Made by a program: the position numbers and the translations under genes
Notes under the pieces: generated by a model
What the model saw: only the letters and a program-made list of their open reading frames with translations
The model's database searches: none
Told to the model about the DNA's origin: nothing
Assembly: GCF_007997215.1 (NCBI RefSeq)
Contig: NZ_VORW01000015.1
Coordinates: 36,817 to 100,816, forward strand
DNA: 64,000 nt
Reading direction: 5' to 3'
Origin: Algoriphagus aquimarinus
GTDB lineage: Bacteria > Bacteroidota > Bacteroidia > Cytophagales > Cyclobacteriaceae
Shown here: positions 59,236 to 64,000 of the stretch, in pieces
How positions within the stretch are numbered: the first letter of the stretch is position 1
How the letters are laid out: the number at the start of each line of letters is the position of its first letter

Positions 59236-60705
59236 ATGAAATCATTTAAGAAAGCACTTCTACTATTAGTATCAATAGTTTCAATTTTTGTAATCTATCT
59301 AGTTTTTAATACTCTAAACTTTAAGACAAAGCAACTAAATTCTGATCCAATTGAAGTTCTTAAGGTTAACTCATCTTCAAAAGAGAATTTCTCTAAGGCT
59401 ATAAAAATAAAAACAATATCGCCTGAGAATACAATAGATTTTGACTCGATTCAATTCCAACACTTTTCAGATTTTTTAAAAAACACTTATCCATTAGTAG
59501 ATTCTCTTCTAGAAAAGAAAACCTTTAATTCATATAGTTTTCTTTATAAATGGATGGGTTCAGATCTAACTCTTAAACCAATTGTTTTAATGGCACATCT
59601 AGATGTTGTTCCTGTTATTGAACAAAATCGAGCAAATTGGAAACACGATCCGTTTGGTGGAGAAATAATAAATGATACTATTTGGGGACGAGGAGCTATA
59701 GATAATAAAGTTGGTGTTATTGGCATCATGGAATCTTTAGAGCTTTTATTAAAGGATGGATTTCTACCAAAACGCAGTATTTATATTGCTTTTGGACATG
59801 ATGAAGAAATAGGCGGGTTAAATGGCGCGGTCAAAATTGCTCAATATTTGAAAGAAGAAAATATTGAAGCAGAATTTGTTTTAGATGAAGGAGGAAGTAT
59901 TGTACAGAAACTAGTTCCCGGTATTGAAAAAGACGTTGCTCTTATAGGAATTGCAGAAAAAGGCTTTGTTTCTTTAGAATTGTCAGTAAGTATAGAAGGC
60001 GGTCATTCATCAATGCCAGAGAGAGAAACGGCAATAGATGTACTCTCTAATGCTATAGTTAAAGTTAAACAAAATCCTTTCCCAGCTGTAATTTCACCAC
60101 CAATTGAAGAATTTATAGAGAATCTAGGTCCAGAGATGCCATTTGCAAATAAATTAGTATTTGCAAATAAAGCAATTTTCAAGTCTTTGATTACAGGCAT
60201 ATATGAAGAATCTGCTTCAGGCAATGCACTTGTAAGAACAACTACCTCGCCCACTATCTTTAATAGTGGAGTGAAGGATAATATTATTCCGCTAACAGCA
60301 AGTGCTGTGATAAATTTCAGAATTATTCCTGGAGAAACAATTGCTACTGTTACAAATCGCGTCAATCAAATTATAAATGATGAACGCATTACAATTAAAA
60401 CAGGTGCGTTTGTTTCCGAACCATCAAAAGTGTCGAGTACAAGTTCCTTTGGCTTTAAAACACTTAATAAAACTATTTCAGAAATTTACCCAACCGCACT
60501 TGTAGCACCATACTTAGTAGTAGGGGCAACAGATTCTAGACATTTCAATGCTATTTCTGATAATATTTATAGGTTTTCTGCGATCAGAATAAATAAGGAA
60601 AACATAAAATCTTTTCATGGATTGAACGAACGATTACCAATTAGTGATTTTGAAAATTCAATTCGCTTTTATCATCAATTAATAATAAATAGTACTTCTA
60701 AATAA
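59236..60705 (+). CDS. M20-family metallopeptidase (carboxypeptidase PM20D1-like)
   Basis: 489 residues. One N-terminal membrane anchor (about 7-27). Zinc-site motifs of the M20 family: MAHLDVVPV (first His and Asp), WGRGAIDNKVGVI (bridging Asp), AFGHDEEIGG (catalytic Glu), and LDEGGS; dimerisation domain follows near 245-365, and TDSRHFNAIS has the last His. It cleaves C-terminal amino acids or N-acyl-amino acids in the extracytoplasmic space. The gene and the two after it have higher A+T content than the upstream genes and are all on the plus strand with long separate leaders. Confidence 0.9.
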   Translation: MKSFKKALLLLVSIVSIFVIYLVFNTLNFKTKQLNSDPIEVLKVNSSSKENFSKAIKIKTISPENTIDFDSIQFQHFSDFLKNTYPLVDSLLEKKTFNSYSFLYKWMGSDLTLKPIVLMAHLDVVPVIEQNRANWKHDPFGGEIINDTIWGRGAIDNKVGVIGIMESLELLLKDGFLPKRSIYIAFGHDEEIGGLNGAVKIAQYLKEENIEAEFVLDEGGSIVQKLVPGIEKDVALIGIAEKGFVSLELSVSIEGGHSSMPERETAIDVLSNAIVKVKQNPFPAVISPPIEEFIENLGPEMPFANKLVFANKAIFKSLITGIYEESASGNALVRTTTSPTIFNSGVKDNIIPLTASAVINFRIIPGETIATVTNRVNQIINDERITIKTGAFVSEPSKVSSTSSFGFKTLNKTISEIYPTALVAPYLVVGATDSRHFNAISDNIYRFSAIRINKENIKSFHGLNERLPISDFENSIRFYHQLIINSTSK

Positions 60706-60857
60706 CTACTCATAAAACCATGTATAAAAATTAACAATAAAAGTATATACATAAAATATAGGTCAGTGATAATCCAAAAAGAAGTTACTTTGATTCGCTC
60801 CTTTTCATATACCAACCGTTAGCCTTTATTATTAACCACCATTCCTAAACATTGACC

Positions 60858-62738
60858 ATGAAGAAAAAACGTACTTGGAAATTTTGGACAGGAAGAACCT
60901 TGCTGACATTGCTAATCCTTGGAGGATTGTGGTTGACCAACCTTATTTGGTTTCGTCCCTTCAACATCAATCATTTTTATGAAAGGGTGTTCGTAGAACT
61001 TGTATTAAACAGTCCTGAAATAACTACACAATTGGGTATTCCTATTGTTTATGATTGGACTAAAGACGAGCTTGATGATATCTCAGATGACAAGCAGAGG
61101 GAAAACTTCAATAAATCTAAGGAGGATTATGAAACCCTATTGAGCTATAATTATGACAACCAGTCACCAGAAAATCAATTGAACACTGATATTTTGGGCT
61201 ACTATATGAAAATGAATACGGTAGAAGCTGAGCTTTTCTTTTACCATAACTATCCGGTTAACCAAATGTTCGGCATACAAAGCGGTTTACCTAGTATGAT
61301 GGTAAGTGCTCACAAACTCAATGATGTTAGTGATATTCAAGCCTATATCTCACGTTTATCAAAATTCGAAACTAAATTTTCTCAACTTATAGAAGGTCTC
61401 AAAATAAGAGAATCAAAAGGAATCATCACGCCAGAATTTATCAATATCATTTTACTGAATGAAATGAAGGGATTTGTTGGCCTGAAAACTGATAGTTTAG
61501 GGAAATCAACTACAAAACCGAATGCTGTTACTTCTAATATTCTCTACACCAATTTTGAAACCAAAGTTGATCTATTGGAAAACATTTCAGAAGAAGAAAA
61601 GACAAAACATAAAAAAGAAGTGGCTGATGCCATTGAGATGGTGGTTTTTCCTGCATACCAAAATCTTATTTCATATTTCGAAAATCTAAATTTAAAAGCT
61701 ACCAATGATGCAGGTGTATGGAAATTGCCAAATGGTGATGCCTATTATCGCTTCATGTTAAAGCAAATGACAACTACAAATTATACGCCTGAAGAAGTAC
61801 ATAACCTAGGACTTTCAGAAGTAGATAGAATCAAGGCAGAAATGTACGCTATTTTAGAGGCGGAAAGCTATGCTGATCCTACTAAAACCATTGGTCAAAT
61901 TATTCAACAGCTCAATAAAGAAGAACGATTTCTGTATCCGGATACCGACGAAGGACGTGAAATGATCTTGGCAGATTATAAAAGTATGATAGATGATATA
62001 AGCCAAGACATGAGTAAGGCATTCAACATTATGCCAAAAGCAGGCATGGATGTAAAACGTACTCCAATATTCAAGGAGGAAGGCGTTGTGGCTCCCTATT
62101 ATGAAGGCCCTGCCATGGATGGCTCCAGAGGTGGTGTTTTCTATGCTAACTTAAGAGATATTAGAGAGACCATAAAGTTCAAAATGAAAACTTTGGCCTA
62201 CCACGAAGGGATTCCTGGGCATCATTTTCAAATTGCCTTACAAAATGAACTTCAAGGTGTTCCTACGTTTAGAACAGTTATTCCTTTTACAGCATATTCT
62301 GAAGGTTGGGCGCTTTATGCCGAGCGTTTAGCTTGGGAATTAGGGTATTATGAAAATGACCCTTATGGTAATTTAGGCAGGTTACAGGGAGAGATGTTTA
62401 GAGCAGTACGTTTGGTGGTCGATACTGGTATCCATTACAAAAAATGGACTCGAGAAGAAGCTATTGACTATATGGTTGAAAATACAGGTGTGACTACATC
62501 TGAAGTTACTTCAGAAATTGAGCGCTATATCGTAATGCCCGGACAAGCATGCGCATATAAGGTAGGCATGATGAAAATCTTGGAACTAAGAGAAAAAACA
62601 AAACAAGAACTTGGAAGTCAATTTGATTTAAGGGAGTTTCACAATGCAGTTTTACAAAATGGCGCTGTTCCTTTAGACATTTTAGAGGAGATAATTAATG
62701 ACTATATCAAAGTCACTTTAGAGAATGGGAATGGTTAA
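60858..62738 (+). CDS. DUF885-family peptidase-like protein
   Basis: About 626 residues from the ATG at 60858; a TTG six bases before is less likely. N-terminal signal anchor (about 13-30, TLLTLLILGGLWLTN). The family's zinc motif HEGIPGHHFQIALQ occurs near 445-458 and is followed by YSEGWALYAERLAWELG, both typical of DUF885 (M1-like gluzincin fold). The long N-terminal half is helical. DUF885 members in Bacteroidota are exported lipoproteins or anchored peptidases of unknown substrate. It lies downstream of the M20 gene by about 150 bases and may be co-acquired. Confidence 0.88.
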   Translation: MKKKRTWKFWTGRTLLTLLILGGLWLTNLIWFRPFNINHFYERVFVELVLNSPEITTQLGIPIVYDWTKDELDDISDDKQRENFNKSKEDYETLLSYNYDNQSPENQLNTDILGYYMKMNTVEAELFFYHNYPVNQMFGIQSGLPSMMVSAHKLNDVSDIQAYISRLSKFETKFSQLIEGLKIRESKGIITPEFINIILLNEMKGFVGLKTDSLGKSTTKPNAVTSNILYTNFETKVDLLENISEEEKTKHKKEVADAIEMVVFPAYQNLISYFENLNLKATNDAGVWKLPNGDAYYRFMLKQMTTTNYTPEEVHNLGLSEVDRIKAEMYAILEAESYADPTKTIGQIIQQLNKEERFLYPDTDEGREMILADYKSMIDDISQDMSKAFNIMPKAGMDVKRTPIFKEEGVVAPYYEGPAMDGSRGGVFYANLRDIRETIKFKMKTLAYHEGIPGHHFQIALQNELQGVPTFRTVIPFTAYSEGWALYAERLAWELGYYENDPYGNLGRLQGEMFRAVRLVVDTGIHYKKWTREEAIDYMVENTGVTTSEVTSEIERYIVMPGQACAYKVGMMKILELREKTKQELGSQFDLREFHNAVLQNGAVPLDILEEIINDYIKVTLENGNG

Positions 62739-62903
62739 AGCCTAAAAAAAACAAAGGCCAACAACACTTAGGAAAACATGCGGGATTTCCGTTATAATGA
62801 AGATAATTACATTCAATATAATTCACGGTGCAAAGGCCATTCACGCGTTCCAAAAACCGCTTGTTTCTTAGCCTGAGCGTTAGAAATATTTAAAAACACA
62901 CAA

Positions 62904-63794
62904 ATGAAAATATCAACTTTTGCTTTACTCTTATTTTTTTCACCAACAATTATTTTAGCTCAAGAGGCTTGGTTATCAACTCCGGAAAGTATTAATCAAT
63001 TCAGGTTACGAGTTGAGGCAATGAGGCCAGATTCATCTCAATTTGACTTAAAGGTTACAAATAAGACTATTGAATTAACTGGGCGCGAATTAGAAATACG
63101 GATTTACAAACCAAGTGGAACGAGTGTAAAACCTACATTAATCTATGTTCATGGAGCATGTTGGGTTGCGGGAAGTCTAGATAGTCACGATGAAATCTGT
63201 AGATATTTATCTAAGAAAAGCGATGTTAACGTTGTAGCCATAAATTACAGATTAGCTCCTGAAAATAAGTTTCCTGCAGGCCATAATGATGTTTATGATG
63301 CTGTAGAATGGATATGGAATCATGCAAATGAACTCGGTTTAGATACAGAACAATTTGCAATTTCTGGAGAAAGTACTGGAGCATACTTTACTGCAGCCAC
63401 AGCACTAAAATCGAGGGATAAAAAAGATGGCCCTAAATTTTCTTTTCAACTACTGGTTTATGCTGCTCTTGATGGAGGAGGCTCATCATGGAGCGAATGT
63501 AAAGATTTGTACTTTAACGATGCTGAAGACATTAGAAGTGAATATGGTTCCCCTCTTTGGTCAGATAATCTTTCAGGCTTGCCTCCTACTTTCAATATTT
63601 TTGGTCAGTACGAAATATCCAGAGCAGAAGAAGAATTATTCATGCGGAAATTGAAAGATGTAAATGTGGTTACGAAAAGCTTCATGAACGAAGGAGTGGG
63701 TCATGATGTCACAAATTGGCTGTCCGTTCAAACTGAAACTCCCGCACATTTGAAAGCAATAGAATATATAAATGAGGGATTTAAAATCAAATAA
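62904..63794 (+). CDS. secreted alpha/beta hydrolase (HSL-type esterase)
   Basis: 296 residues with a signal peptide (FALLLFFSPTIILAQ). Oxyanion motif YVHGACWVAGSLDSHD (HGAx in place of HGGG), nucleophile elbow ISGESTGAYFTA (GESTG, Ser), NYRLAPENKFPA after the oxyanion region and VGHDVTNW with the catalytic His near the end; the acid is probably in YFNDAED or the later region. This belongs to the hormone-sensitive lipase-type carboxylesterases. Substrate unknown. Confidence 0.85.
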   Translation: MKISTFALLLFFSPTIILAQEAWLSTPESINQFRLRVEAMRPDSSQFDLKVTNKTIELTGRELEIRIYKPSGTSVKPTLIYVHGACWVAGSLDSHDEICRYLSKKSDVNVVAINYRLAPENKFPAGHNDVYDAVEWIWNHANELGLDTEQFAISGESTGAYFTAATALKSRDKKDGPKFSFQLLVYAALDGGGSSWSECKDLYFNDAEDIRSEYGSPLWSDNLSGLPPTFNIFGQYEISRAEEELFMRKLKDVNVVTKSFMNEGVGHDVTNWLSVQTETPAHLKAIEYINEGFKIK

Positions 63795-63873
63795 AGCTAT
63801 GCCTGACAAGGTATATGCGATCATTGCTTTATAAAGTCAGTAACTCCTCTTAGTTGATTGACTTATTAGAAAC

Positions 63874-64000
63874 CACTAGTGTCCGACTAAAGTAAGAATT
63901 TCTCAGAGAGGTTGAAAAGAACTTAATCAGAGGAGATTTTTGGGTGAAATTGGAATGTAAGCCCACTAGGTTGGAAATAGGGCCGTTTGGTTGGCTTTCA
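63874..64000. other. possible insertion-sequence end at right edge
   Basis: ACTAGTGTCCGACTAAAG near 63877-63894 resembles the terminal sequences GTGTCCGACTAAA seen on some IS4-type elements. No transposase is inside the window, so the element would lie to the right. Weak evidence. Confidence 0.2.

Overview
The window looks like a chromosomal segment of a free-living Bacteroidota, most likely a Cytophagales/Cyclobacteriaceae (Algoriphagus-like) bacterium. The reasons are a SusC/SusD pair, outer-membrane beta-barrel proteins with CarboxypepD_reg-like N-termini, a GLPGLI protein, a type IX secretion (T9SS) C-terminal domain, lipoproteins with Bacteroidota lipoboxes, A-rich leaders without Shine-Dalgarno sites, and a few matches to the TTTG/TAnnTTTG promoter. 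The assignment is inference from gene content; no rRNA or complete tRNA is present.

Layout. 1-9482: a minus-strand gene cluster for a secreted six-cysteine peptide. It holds a C39-like/VKOR/thioredoxin fusion, a GG-leader precursor, a beta-propeller lipoprotein, a C39 peptidase and ABC exporter split by a frameshifting deletion, an HlyD adaptor, a LanC-like protein and a GT-A glycosyltransferase. A divergent XRE regulator is interrupted by a 13-C tract, and a truncated copy of that regulator opens the window. 9916-9974: the 3' end of a tRNA gene (Pro-like) plus its terminator, which looks like the right attachment end of an island carrying the cluster. 10231-14091: GLPGLI protein and TonB-receptor-like barrel. 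14640-14811: istB (IS21) remnant. 15097-16627: a three-gene HipB/HipS/HipT toxin-antitoxin operon. 16991-18874: a long PLP enzyme.

19327-27192: a Tat-type Gfo/Idh/MocA oxidoreductase and a 2119-residue T9SS surface protein with six near-identical 261-bp repeats. 28176-35802: a tight five-gene operon (VCBS protein, DUF3748-like lipoprotein, DHDPS-family aldolase, sodium symporter, ribulokinase-like kinase), divergent from an AraC activator with a cupin-like N-terminus; this looks like a sugar or sugar-acid uptake and catabolism unit. 37202-38410: zincin lipoprotein, followed by a duplicated AraC 3' fragment. 38908-45628: SusC-SusD-Gfo/Idh operon whose oxidoreductase is nearly identical to the one at 19 kb. 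46484-48802: GH43-like enzyme and PQQ-type sugar dehydrogenase.

48814-63794: mixed single genes: a small membrane protein, a TIM-barrel protein with an altered glycosidase motif, VOC protein, AGCS symporter, a possible structured RNA, SDR, amine oxidase, AraC regulator, gene remnants, a barrel protein, M20 peptidase, DUF885 peptidase and an alpha/beta hydrolase. An 86-bp intergenic repeat precedes both the second AraC gene and the M20 gene.

The most interesting part is the 1-9.5 kb cluster. Glycosyltransferase, dedicated disulfide machinery and a C39 exporter around a six-Cys peptide recall glycocins, but in a Bacteroidota setting and with an apparently phase-variable regulator and a split exporter.
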